From a bacterium (GTDB lineage: Bacteria; Latescibacterota; UBA2968; GCA-2709665): DNA of 12,975 nucleotides. Shown here piece by piece: positions 1 to 7,235 of the stretch. Positions within the stretch are counted from its first letter, which is position 1. Each line of letters begins with the position of its first letter. The stretch spans positions 1 to 12,975 of the forward strand of contig JAQCGA010000050.1 of the NCBI GenBank assembly GCA_027619145.1, given 5' to 3'. Both the position numbers and the translations under genes were made by a program. The notes below the pieces were generated by a model. That model did no database searches and was not told where the DNA came from. It was given only the letters and a program-made list of their open reading frames with translations.

Positions 1-25
1 CCGGTTTTTGAGGCCAAACGGCAAA

Positions 26-48
26 GGCGGGCGGGGGAACCCCGCCCC
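26..48. repeat. GC-rich hairpin downstream of the PhyH gene
   Basis: A perfect 8-bp stem (GGGCGGGG at 29-36, CCCCGCCC at 40-47) closes a 3-nt GAA loop. It lies about 105 nt beyond the stop of the minus-strand dioxygenase gene. There is no T-tract on either side, so it is not a classic intrinsic terminator. Short GC palindromes of this form are often dispersed intergenic repeats. It could still pause RNA polymerase or protect the operon's 3' end. The rest of 1-152 shows no convincing gene. Confidence 0.5.
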
Positions 49-152
49 TACGATTTGTGTGAAAAGCGCCTGGATCCGGGCCTGTACTGGCATTCTCGAT
101 ATATGGATGGTGTGTTAAAAAGACCTTGTGGGTGGAGATTATGTTTCGCGGT

Positions 153-1178
153 CTATGCGTGCAAGACTTCCTTTGCGGCTGTTGCCTGGGGTGTGGTGGG
201 GTCCCGGCGGATGATCTGGCCGAGGTGGTATCGTGCGTGTTCGTTGCCATTCCGCGCGAGGTCCAGGGCTTCTTTGAATCCTTTTTCCGAGTAGCTCATG
301 TCTCTGGGGATGACGTTCAGATCGAGATCTTTCCAGTAGAATTTCAGGTCATCGGTTTTCCAGTTTTCGTACACGGTTTCCCAAGGCAGGTGGCTGAGTC
401 CGTCCAGGTGGGGGATGAGCATGTGTTCGGAGACTGGATCTTCCAGGGCCTGGTACCGATTGTCCAGGGAGACACGAAGTTTGTTTTCGGTGAGGTTGGG
501 CAGGGCTTTGTGGATGGTGAGTGAAGGAAAGATGAGGGTGTCGCCAATTTCGTAGTCTGTGGAGTGCCAGATTTCATCTGTGTGAGAGGTGTCCACACAG
601 AGGCTGCCTGCGCCGAGGGAGAAATGGTGGTCCAAAACGCGGTTGACTTTGTGCGATCCAGGAAGGACGGCGAGTCCGCCCAGTTCGATGGGGCAGTTGC
701 CTACGGGCGACCAGCAGGTATAGGTTTCGAAGTTGCCCTGGAAGTGTACAAAGTCCTGGTGAATTGGGGTGGTGTGGTCCGTGTTTTTGGGGAACCAGAG
801 GCGTGCAATTTTGTGGGGGTGTGGGAAGATGGGGCGGCCGATGACTTTTTCCATCATGTCCAGAACTTCGGGCCAGTGGCCGGATCGGTGGAAGGATTCA
901 AGTCTGTAGGCCTGGTGATATCCTTCGGTGTATTCGGGATCGCCTTCGGCGCATTTGCGTGAGACATCTGCGATGCCTTCAATTGGGTCGGTTCCGGATA
1001 CGATCCAGCCTGCTTGCTGGAGGACGGTGAGGATTTCCCGGCGCAGATTCCAGAGTTTGTCGGGGTCCTGTAACTTTCGGAAGAAGAGGTAGCCGTCTTC
1101 TGCCATGCGGGCACGCAGGGCTTCGGGGTCGTTGGAGAGGTCGTTCGAGACTTTGAGTTCTTTGATGGGTTTGGACAT
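153..1178 (-). CDS. Phytanoyl-CoA dioxygenase (PhyH) family Fe(II)/2-oxoglutarate oxygenase
   Basis: This 341-residue protein is probably a cytosolic non-heme iron oxygenase that couples 2-oxoglutarate decarboxylation to hydroxylation of a small molecule. The double-stranded beta-helix core is recognisable. The HxD iron ligands are H140 and D142 (PIHQDFVHF), the distal ligand is H223 (PSLTIHKALPN), and R235 in LRVSLDNRY is the expected 2-oxoglutarate anchor. The segment GGLAVLPGSHK (167-177) is typical of PhyH proteins. No signal peptide is seen. The C-terminal 40 residues look helical and lie outside the core. The start has a good AAGGA site 8 nt upstream, inside the 12-nt gap after the mannonate dehydratase-like gene, so it is the last gene of that operon. 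The substrate is unknown. PhyH paralogues are very diverse, and the sugar-acid context suggests a carbohydrate-derived or osmolyte-like substrate, but this is inference. Confidence 0.9.
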   Translation of the reverse strand: MSKPIKELKVSNDLSNDPEALRARMAEDGYLFFRKLQDPDKLWNLRREILTVLQQAGWIVSGTDPIEGIADVSRKCAEGDPEYTEGYHQAYRLESFHRSGHWPEVLDMMEKVIGRPIFPHPHKIARLWFPKNTDHTTPIHQDFVHFQGNFETYTCWSPVGNCPIELGGLAVLPGSHKVNRVLDHHFSLGAGSLCVDTSHTDEIWHSTDYEIGDTLIFPSLTIHKALPNLTENKLRVSLDNRYQALEDPVSEHMLIPHLDGLSHLPWETVYENWKTDDLKFYWKDLDLNVIPRDMSYSEKGFKEALDLARNGNEHARYHLGQIIRRDPTTPQATAAKEVLHA

Positions 1179-1190
1179 GGATGTTTCCTT

Positions 1191-2183
1191 TCAGCTTTTG
1201 TGTGAACTGGCGTATTCTACGGCTTGAATGAGTGCGATGATGTAACCAAATTCGAAGGCCCAGGCCTGGGTGACGCGTCCTGAGACACCTTTGGGAGCCA
1301 CGTCATCGGGATGGTGCGGCGCGTGGTCCGGCATGAGCATATAGGGATAACCAGCTTCGTGGAGGACCTGGGCGATTTCGTACATGTTGACGTCGCCTTC
1401 GTCGGGCCAGGTTTCGCAGAAGTCGTGCAGGCCACCCCGGATGTTTCGAAAGTGGATGTTGAAGATTTTCTTTTTTTCGGCGAAGTGTTTTACGATGGGT
1501 GGGAGTTCTTTGGCCGGGTTCTCCAGGCCTTCTGCTGCGACGCCACAACAGAAGTTGTATCCGTGGTAGGGGCTGTCCACGAGTTCGCTAAACCGCTTCA
1601 AGCCTTCAAAGACGGGCCAGTTCCACTTTTCAACGCCGTTTAGTTTGGGAGCCGGTGGGTCGTCCAGGTGGCAGGCCATCTGGATTTTGTTTTCTTCGGC
1701 AACGGGGATGACACGTTCCAGGAAGTACGTGGCACGTTCGTAGACTTCTTCACGGCTGACGTCGCCGACTGCAGTGAGGGTATCGTTGTCGTATTTGGAG
1801 AGTTCGAAGGAGCTGTAGGTAGATCTGCCGCGTCCGGGTCTGCGTTCGGTGCGTTGAATGAGACCGCCTCCGTGAGGGACGTTCAGTACGCAAAAGTTGT
1901 AGTTGAGTCCACGGAGGCCCGCTTGGGCAGCGTTTTCGATGTAGCGGCAGACGGTGTCGATGTCTTTGTCGCGCTGGGGGTCTTTGGCCATCGGAATGCT
2001 GTCTTTGAGGTTGATGTGGACCATTTCCAGTTCGACCCCGTATTTCGCGGCTGTTTCACGGTGTCTGGTGAGCGTTTCTACTTCCATGTTTTCCACAGTG
2101 GCGTCGAAGTGGGTTACGCCGTGGCGGGCCAGGAATTCCATTTCTATTCTGGATGTTCCCACATACTGTGTGCCTACGTACAT
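1191..2183 (-). CDS. Mannonate dehydratase-like (UxuA family) TIM-barrel enzyme
   Basis: The protein has 330 residues from the preferred start. UxuA converts D-mannonate to 2-keto-3-deoxy-D-gluconate in uronate catabolism. The four metal ligands known in that family all have counterparts here: H172 in CHLDDPP, C212 or C213 in NFCCGV, H244 in IHFRNI, and D286 in MPDH. FCETWPDEGDVNMYE (near 255-269) is also a family signature. It is shorter than E. coli UxuA (about 394 residues), and one proline of the usual HPDDPP motif is replaced by leucine, so a related sugar acid may be the true substrate. An upstream in-frame ATG at 2192 directly abuts the GGAAAGG ribosome site. The ATG at 2183 has that site 9 nt upstream and is therefore preferred. 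The gene follows the lyase-like gene by about 70 nt and precedes the PhyH gene by 12 nt, so the three are likely one operon. Confidence 0.85.
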   Translation of the reverse strand: MYVGTQYVGTSRIEMEFLARHGVTHFDATVENMEVETLTRHRETAAKYGVELEMVHINLKDSIPMAKDPQRDKDIDTVCRYIENAAQAGLRGLNYNFCVLNVPHGGGLIQRTERRPGRGRSTYSSFELSKYDNDTLTAVGDVSREEVYERATYFLERVIPVAEENKIQMACHLDDPPAPKLNGVEKWNWPVFEGLKRFSELVDSPYHGYNFCCGVAAEGLENPAKELPPIVKHFAEKKKIFNIHFRNIRGGLHDFCETWPDEGDVNMYEIAQVLHEAGYPYMLMPDHAPHHPDDVAPKGVSGRVTQAWAFEFGYIIALIQAVEYASSHKS

Positions 2184-2192
2184 TTTATTCAT

Positions 2193-2199
2193 CCTTTCC
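2193..2199 (-). promoter_or_regulatory. Shine-Dalgarno site that decides the UxuA-like start
   Basis: On the minus strand GGAAAGG is followed at once by ATGAATAAAATG. The first ATG has no spacing from the site. The second has 9 nt, which fits initiation, so the protein should begin MYVGTQ. Confidence 0.6.
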
Positions 2200-2253
2200 A
2201 GATAATGCAGTACAGGTTTTATACGATTGTCGTGTGATTCCAGTATGGATCGA

Positions 2254-4299
2254 TCAACTGAACCCCAGGAGGTGCCCCAGGCGAATCAGGTGAGAGGCGT
2301 GCCATCCGTCGAGGGAACTGGCGAAGCCGAAGTCTCCGTGTTGTTCTACAATTTGTGCACGTTGATCCTGGGCAATTTCGGCTACGGTTTCTGCATTGTT
2401 TGCCGGGACGAACAGGACGGCGTGTCCGCCCATCAGACCGTATCCTCGTGGAGGCGGAGAGCTGTTTCGGAAGGTGATGTTGAGGGCCCATGTTTCATGT
2501 TTCCAGAAATGCTTTTCTCTGAGTGGGGTCGTTTCCATGCGGTAGTCAAAGTGCCAGTCTTCGTTGCCCCACAGGCGGATGAGTCCGAGGCGGCCGTCCA
2601 GGAAGATCCAGTCTCCAGGGGCGGTCCATTGTGCGGCTTCGTTTTCGACCACGTGTTCGCCGCCTTCGTGTTGTACATGGATCGAGCGGAAGTAGAGGGA
2701 TTCGTTTGCGAGGCGGTAGTTGAGGGTTTCTACGGACCAGGGATGGAATTCAGGGCCTTCGGCTTTGGTGCGGGAGAGTTGCATGTCTGTGCCGAAGATG
2801 GGCACCTGTTCGCCGTAGCGCATGATGCGGTCTATGTGGAGGACGCCTTCTTCGTGGGCGAGAAAGGCCATGGTTCTTCGGATTCGGAGTTCCTGGTCCA
2901 TCCACGCACCAAGGACCCAGGCTTCGCTGGTGTTGGTGTCGATGATGTGATTTTTGAGTTCGAGATTGACTGCTTCACCAGCGGCGTTTCGGATGGTGGG
3001 TGCGAGCTGGGGGAGCGCACAGAAGTAGTCTGTCCAGACGCGGGTGCCTTGCGGGACAATAAAACCAGTTCCGGGATGTCTGTTGACGAGGGCTTTCAGG
3101 CCGAAGCCAGAATGCAGTTTCCGGCCTTTGTGGACGAGGATGCCGGCGTATGGAGAGACCCATGGTCCACCGGCGTGTGCCAGGGCTTGTTGATCGTTGT
3201 AGAGATGGGTTCCCTCGTAAGGGGCCAGGGCGTGGGCGAAGGCGATGAATGAGGCGAAGTGAAATTCCCAGTAGAGGTGCTGGTCTCCGTTGATGTATGT
3301 GTCAACCATTCGGCCGCCGTGGGCACGCTGGAGGTCGTGAATATTTTGGAGGGCTTTTTTGAGCGCCCAGAGTGCCAACGGATCTTTGAGTGCATCGGTG
3401 ACAATGGCGAGGTAGTGGGCCTGCTCGCCGTGGGAGTACGGGTAGTAGTCGTTGCCGGTGGTGTAGAAGATTCGGCCGTCTGCGGCGAATAGCCGGGCCA
3501 TTACGGTGTGCAAACCCTTCCAGTTCCAGGTGAGGGTTTGAGGCACATGCCCCAGGAATTTTTTATAGAGGATGTAGGGGATGGCGTAGTTGTTGAAGCA
3601 GGTCTGATAGGTGGGGTGGAAGGCTCCGTGGTTTTCTGTGGTGAAGTCAGGGAAGACGTTTGCGGTGGTTACTCGGTCGTGTACGGGGAGGCCTTCTATG
3701 ACTTCTTTTTCCCAGAGGTCTTCTTCTCTGTTGTACGAATTGAGGAAAAATCGGTTGGCTTTTTCTTGCCACGCTTCACACCGGGGATCTCCCGGGTTGA
3801 GGACCTGTGCGCCTACGAGGGGGCCGACGGTCCAGCAGGTTTCTTCTGCTTTGGTGTCGCGGTAGAGGCCGGTGGGGAAGTCGTAGTCCAGCAGGTGGTC
3901 TGCCCAACGGGCAACTTTGGTTCGGATGTCTTCATAGAGTGGCCGCTCGAGCCGGTCTCCGAGGAGCGCAGCGGCGTAGGCGACGTAGCCCCAGGCCAAC
4001 GGGGAAACCTGATCCCATGGGTTACTTGCGGTGCGTTCCAGGGCTTCGTGGATGACGGCGAGTAGTTCCTCTCGCGAGTATTCGCTTTCGCTGTAGTTTT
4101 CGCTGGTAGCGATTTCGGCGAGGACAACGGCGAGGTTGGATTCTCGTAGGCCGGGTTCGTAGGGTGGGAGGTCGAAGAGGTCTTTTCTTTCGCGAAAGAT
4201 TTTCACTGCGAACGGGAGGAAGTCTTCGAGGAGGCGCAGGACAGACTTGGGTGAGATGCGGGGGTTGTCGGAAAAGTCGATCTGGTCTGTGTTGTCCAT
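2254..4299 (-). CDS. Polysaccharide lyase/heparinase-like protein, exact family not recognised
   Basis: This 681-residue protein has no signal peptide or membrane segment, so it is probably cytosolic. Residues about 15-360 are helix-rich with many aromatics, as in an (alpha/alpha) toroid. Residues about 380-670 read as beta-rich, as in the C-terminal sandwich of heparinase, alginate and hyaluronate lyases. A likely active-site segment is TTENHGAFHPTY (220-231), where N223, H224 and a following Tyr resemble the Asn/His/Tyr arrangement of such lyases. A second polar, aromatic patch is NDYYPYSHGEQAHY (near 283-296). I cannot assign a CAZy family. A non-lyase hydrolase or a catalytically inactive protein is possible. 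An upstream TTG at 4305 is only 4 nt from AGGAG, while the ATG at 4299 is 10 nt away and is chosen. It is first in the operon with the mannonate dehydratase-like and PhyH genes, consistent with releasing uronate-type units. Confidence 0.7.
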   Translation of the reverse strand: MDNTDQIDFSDNPRISPKSVLRLLEDFLPFAVKIFRERKDLFDLPPYEPGLRESNLAVVLAEIATSENYSESEYSREELLAVIHEALERTASNPWDQVSPLAWGYVAYAAALLGDRLERPLYEDIRTKVARWADHLLDYDFPTGLYRDTKAEETCWTVGPLVGAQVLNPGDPRCEAWQEKANRFFLNSYNREEDLWEKEVIEGLPVHDRVTTANVFPDFTTENHGAFHPTYQTCFNNYAIPYILYKKFLGHVPQTLTWNWKGLHTVMARLFAADGRIFYTTGNDYYPYSHGEQAHYLAIVTDALKDPLALWALKKALQNIHDLQRAHGGRMVDTYINGDQHLYWEFHFASFIAFAHALAPYEGTHLYNDQQALAHAGGPWVSPYAGILVHKGRKLHSGFGLKALVNRHPGTGFIVPQGTRVWTDYFCALPQLAPTIRNAAGEAVNLELKNHIIDTNTSEAWVLGAWMDQELRIRRTMAFLAHEEGVLHIDRIMRYGEQVPIFGTDMQLSRTKAEGPEFHPWSVETLNYRLANESLYFRSIHVQHEGGEHVVENEAAQWTAPGDWIFLDGRLGLIRLWGNEDWHFDYRMETTPLREKHFWKHETWALNITFRNSSPPPRGYGLMGGHAVLFVPANNAETVAEIAQDQRAQIVEQHGDFGFASSLDGWHASHLIRLGHLLGFS

Positions 4300-4657
4300 G
4301 GTCAAAGTACTCCTGTGGTGCTCTTTTCAGGGCGGTGGGCTTTCTGTGTTTTTCGCTTCCATGGTTTTACGAAATCGGTTGTTTCTGGCCTGTGGTCGGG
4401 AAGGCCCCTGCTACTGTCTACGAGAAGGATAAGGATAAGTTGGGTAAAATACAATATGGACTTTCTCGCCTGGTAGAGTATTCTCGATTTTGGAAGACCA
4501 TTGAGTGGGTTTTTAGATAAATTTGTTCACATGCTTTTTGCCGTCATTCCCGAGCGTTTCTATCGGGAATCCATTGTTGGGGAAACCTGGATTCCCGCTT
4601 ACGTGGGAATGACATCACAGGTGCCGATATATGCATTGTCAATCTACTTTTGAAGAA
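4300..4657. other. Intergenic region between the lyase-like operon and the ATPase gene
   Basis: About 360 nt hold no convincing gene. The proximal part must contain the minus-strand promoter of the lyase-like operon and carries its AGGAG ribosome site near 4310-4314. I could not pick a -35/-10 pair with confidence. The distal part contains the REP-like inverted repeat described separately. Open frames here on the plus strand look like chance. Confidence 0.6.
4543..4613. repeat. REP-like inverted repeat (GTCATTCCC...GGGAATGAC)
   Basis: The left unit (4543-4573) runs GTCATTCCC to GGGAATCCA. The right unit (4588-4613) runs TGGATTCCC to GGGAATGAC. They are inverted copies of each other, each internally palindromic, separated by about 14 nt. 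Both halves match the widespread GTCATTCCCG...CGGGAATCCA class of dispersed bacterial intergenic repeats. It sits about 45 nt past the ATPase stop and may act as a folded 3' end. Alternatively it is a small non-autonomous element moved in trans by a REP-associated transposase. Confidence 0.75.
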
Positions 4658-5416
4658 TCACGGAGATGATTGCTTCATTAATACATCCAGCATTTTATGA
4701 TGATTATTCAGGAAGTTTTTTGAAATGATGAAATGTTCAGTGTCGGAATAATCGACGGCGTTGATTCCCTCGTCCGATAGCTGGTAGATGGTTGCATTTG
4801 GGTAGGCCATGATGATGGGGGAGTGCGTTGCGATGATGAACTGCGATCCATCCTGGACCAGATCGTGGATACGTGAGAGGACGGCCATTTGTCTGCTGGG
4901 AGACAGGGCTGCTTCTGGTTCGTCCAGGATATACAATCCGTTCCCGAAAAACCGGTTGGTCAGGAGTGCCAGAAAGGATTCTCCGTGGGATTGTTCATGG
5001 AGGGCGCGATTGCTGTACGCACCGGAGATGCGGGGAGCGCTAGCGGGCTCTTCATCTATTTTTTCAATTTGAGTCGCAACGTTGAAAAAGCTTTCCGCAC
5101 GAAGAAAGTATCCGTCACGGGGCCGTTTTATACCTTTGGAAAGGCGGAGATACCGATGCAGGTCGGAATGGGAGGCACGGGTTTCAAACTGGAAATGCCG
5201 GGAGCCGCCTTCCGGGTTGAATCCCCAGGCAACAGCGATTCCTTCCAGGAGGGTGGATTTGCCCGACCCATTTTCGCCTACGAAGAAGGTGACATCTTTG
5301 TGAAGGTTCAGGGTGTCGAGATGGCATACAGCATTCAGGGAGAATGGGAATTCTTTCCAGGATGGTACTTTGTCGCGTTCAAGGGTGACTGACGAAATGA
5401 ATTGTTCGGATATCAT
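4658..5416 (-). CDS. Small AAA/ABC-type ATPase (SMC/RecF-like nucleotide-binding fold)
   Basis: This 252-residue protein is a stand-alone ATPase of the predicted-ATPase kind (COG3910-like). Walker A is GENGSGKST (G47-T55), the ABC-like signature region is SHGESF (143-148), and Walker B is LYILDEPEAALS with D165 and E166. The switch His is H198 in ATHSP. There is no inserted coiled coil and no C-terminal TOPRIM or nuclease domain, so it is not a full OLD or RecF protein. The start has GGAAG about 6 nt upstream. It lies 55 nt after the acetyltransferase gene on the same strand and may be co-transcribed, although its role there is unclear. Proteins of this kind have no firm general function. Roles in DNA handling, stress or phage defence are possible but not shown. 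Confidence 0.85.
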   Translation of the reverse strand: MISEQFISSVTLERDKVPSWKEFPFSLNAVCHLDTLNLHKDVTFFVGENGSGKSTLLEGIAVAWGFNPEGGSRHFQFETRASHSDLHRYLRLSKGIKRPRDGYFLRAESFFNVATQIEKIDEEPASAPRISGAYSNRALHEQSHGESFLALLTNRFFGNGLYILDEPEAALSPSRQMAVLSRIHDLVQDGSQFIIATHSPIIMAYPNATIYQLSDEGINAVDYSDTEHFIISKNFLNNHHKMLDVLMKQSSP

Positions 5417-5471
5417 CGGGTCTTCCGTAAAGGTTGACGCACGTTTGCTATAAGGGTGAACTGGCGATTGT

Positions 5472-6290
5472 TCATTTCAAGATGGGTCCACCCGCAGTTG
5501 CATCGTTGCACCTTTGACAGGTGGTATCGTCACAGTGCGTTATGAACGGATCTTCTTTGATCGCCTGAGTTGTTGCTTCGATGGCGTTAGAAGCCGGGTA
5601 GATTTTCCATTTGCTTTGCCCAACCGTTGTCTTCCTCAGGAAGGGGGATAGCACCGCTTCCAGTTTGGGGAAACCACCGCCATGTCCTCCGACTTCAACG
5701 GGTATGATCTGACCGTTTGGAGCGTTTGTCCACCTTCTGAAAAGGGTCCGTCCGGCTTTTTTCTCTGAGAGATGAATCAGGGTCATTCGATTTAGATCCA
5801 CTCCCGCAAGTACGATAGATCCTCCGTGGAAAGCCAGAGCTTCCAGGGGGGAATACACGTCATCTGGGTTTTGATCTTTCAGCAGTGTCTCTACCAGCGG
5901 ACCAGCCCCTGCGAAAGAAGATACGGGATGGTTGCCTCGCTGGCTGTCGCTCCGATGAAGAACGGCTGCGGAGATGGCTCCCAGGTTTCGACCAATTTCT
6001 TTACTCGTTGCAGGATCAAAAACAAGATCTGTTCCTTCTTTGGAGAATTTTTGGGTTTCATAATTGACACCATTTCGCGGGAACTGTAGATGGGCTGGTG
6101 GATCGACTATATAATGAGTAGTAAAGGCGGGCACGAGTAACGTGCATTCCTCCAGCAGAAACGCTTCGACAACCGACGGTGCGCCACCTTCAACCCAACC
6201 GAATGACCGAAGGGATGAGTGCAGGCAGATCGGAGTTCCGGAGAGGTCTACGTCGCGCAGGTTTTTTTGTATGTCGCTGAGTGTAATCAC
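5472..6290 (-). CDS. AAC(3)-family (aminoglycoside/antibiotic N-acetyltransferase-like) protein
   Basis: This 272-residue protein belongs to the fold that transfers acetyl from acetyl-CoA to an amine. Visible landmarks are CLHSSLRSFGW (22-32), LVPAFTTHY (52-60), NHPVSSFAGAG with the likely catalytic H121, and GGSIVLAGVDL followed by H173 and E176 (156-176). The C-terminus carries C253, C258 and C261 in a CX4CX2C arrangement, which could bind metal. The start is a GTG whose bases overlap the hydrolase stop (GTGA, 6290-6287), with no clear ribosome site of its own, so translation is probably coupled to the upstream gene. Homologues often act in metabolism rather than resistance. Next to a glycosyltransferase and an SGNH hydrolase, acylation of an amino sugar is a reasonable guess. 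No resistance phenotype should be assumed. Confidence 0.85.
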   Translation of the reverse strand: MITLSDIQKNLRDVDLSGTPICLHSSLRSFGWVEGGAPSVVEAFLLEECTLLVPAFTTHYIVDPPAHLQFPRNGVNYETQKFSKEGTDLVFDPATSKEIGRNLGAISAAVLHRSDSQRGNHPVSSFAGAGPLVETLLKDQNPDDVYSPLEALAFHGGSIVLAGVDLNRMTLIHLSEKKAGRTLFRRWTNAPNGQIIPVEVGGHGGGFPKLEAVLSPFLRKTTVGQSKWKIYPASNAIEATTQAIKEDPFITHCDDTTCQRCNDATAGGPILK

Positions 6291-7120
6291 AGGTTGCCCA
6301 ACCGAGAAACCAGGGCGCGCACAATGGCTTGATGGCCCAGGAGTGAAGGGTGAAGCCCGTCTTCCAGCAGGAGTTCGGGGTTCGCAGGATGACCGAAGGC
6401 GGTCTGAAGGTCCACGACCGGGTCGGGTTGCTGGCGTACCACATTTGCGATTGCCGCGAGGTCGGTATTCAGAAATTGCATTTGCATGAGGGATAGGAAC
6501 CAGTGATTTGCGATTTGATTTTCAATGACTGTTGTGGGGGTCATCCATATCCATTTGGCAGATGTTTGTGTTTGGGCAAAGTTTCTGAGCATGGTCAGAT
6601 TCTTCTCGGTTTCTTCGAGGCTGACGAGGGTCTTGGTTGGGGCTTTTCCATGTTGGCGGGAATCGTTGGTTCCGGCCATGCAGGTGATCCAGTTGGGTTC
6701 CTGTACTGCCACTTGCAGAAAGCGGCTGATGATTTGAGAAGTGGTATCGCCAGATACTCCTGCGTTTACGATCTGGATTTGATCCTGAGGGCGGCGAAGG
6801 TGGAGGATGTGCCGGAGGATTTCCAGCCAGGATTGTCTGTCGTCGGTGATGCTGTCTCCCAATCCTACAACAAGATCGTTCGGTTGAAAAGGCAGTTGGT
6901 CTACTTGTTCGGCGAATTTGGGGTCGGAGAGTAGTTCCTGGGCGGCCCGGTGCGCATTCTTTTCAAATTTAGCGTTGAGGCTGAGGTACTGTGCTTCATC
7001 AATGCCGAGGACGGACGAGATGGTGGAATCATCCAATTCTGAATTGAATCTTGAAAAGGCTTTTTCTGGGTGGACGAATTGGACGATGAGTTCGATTTGC
7101 TCGGGGGTGAGTTGATCCAT
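6287..7120 (-). CDS. SGNH/GDSL-family hydrolase
   Basis: This 277-residue protein is a probable esterase or O-deacylase. Its SGNH blocks are complete: GLGDS with nucleophile S90, NAGVSGDTT with G124, GTND with N152, and DGLHP with D254 and H257. About 80 residues precede block I and look helical; this N-terminal extension is unusual for the family and lacks a signal peptide. The open frame extends upstream to 7276, overlapping the glycosyltransferase gene. The ATG at 7120 has AAGGA 10 nt upstream and is the more likely start. Its stop overlaps the acetyltransferase start by 4 nt, so the two products are probably made in step. A deacylase beside an acetyltransferase suggests they act on the same glycan or small molecule. 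Confidence 0.88.
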   Translation of the reverse strand: MDQLTPEQIELIVQFVHPEKAFSRFNSELDDSTISSVLGIDEAQYLSLNAKFEKNAHRAAQELLSDPKFAEQVDQLPFQPNDLVVGLGDSITDDRQSWLEILRHILHLRRPQDQIQIVNAGVSGDTTSQIISRFLQVAVQEPNWITCMAGTNDSRQHGKAPTKTLVSLEETEKNLTMLRNFAQTQTSAKWIWMTPTTVIENQIANHWFLSLMQMQFLNTDLAAIANVVRQQPDPVVDLQTAFGHPANPELLLEDGLHPSLLGHQAIVRALVSRLGNL

Positions 7121-7235
7121 ATAGATTGGGTCCTTGCGTGTTGATGAAGAGATTCGTGCTCCGGGTATGTTGACGGGCGTCCCTATCGGTGTCCCAGGAA
7201 AAGGGCCTGTATAGATCTTAGCGTGCGCCGTGGAT

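Noticed and set aside
26..60. CRISPR repeat or origin-like element at the left edge
   Set aside because: Only one GC palindrome is present, with no spacer-repeat periodicity, no DnaA boxes and no AT-rich unwinding region.
2227..3252. 341-codon open frame on the plus strand opposite the lyase-like gene
   Set aside because: It lies wholly antisense to a gene with clear protein-like features and ribosome site. Its translation is low-complexity and rich in Val, Gly and Phe, as expected from a shadow frame in GC-biased codons.
4164..4520. 118-codon plus-strand frame covering the promoter region of the lyase-like operon
   Set aside because: It overlaps the start of the lyase-like gene in antisense, is rich in Arg, Gly and Cys without a motif, and has no ribosome site.
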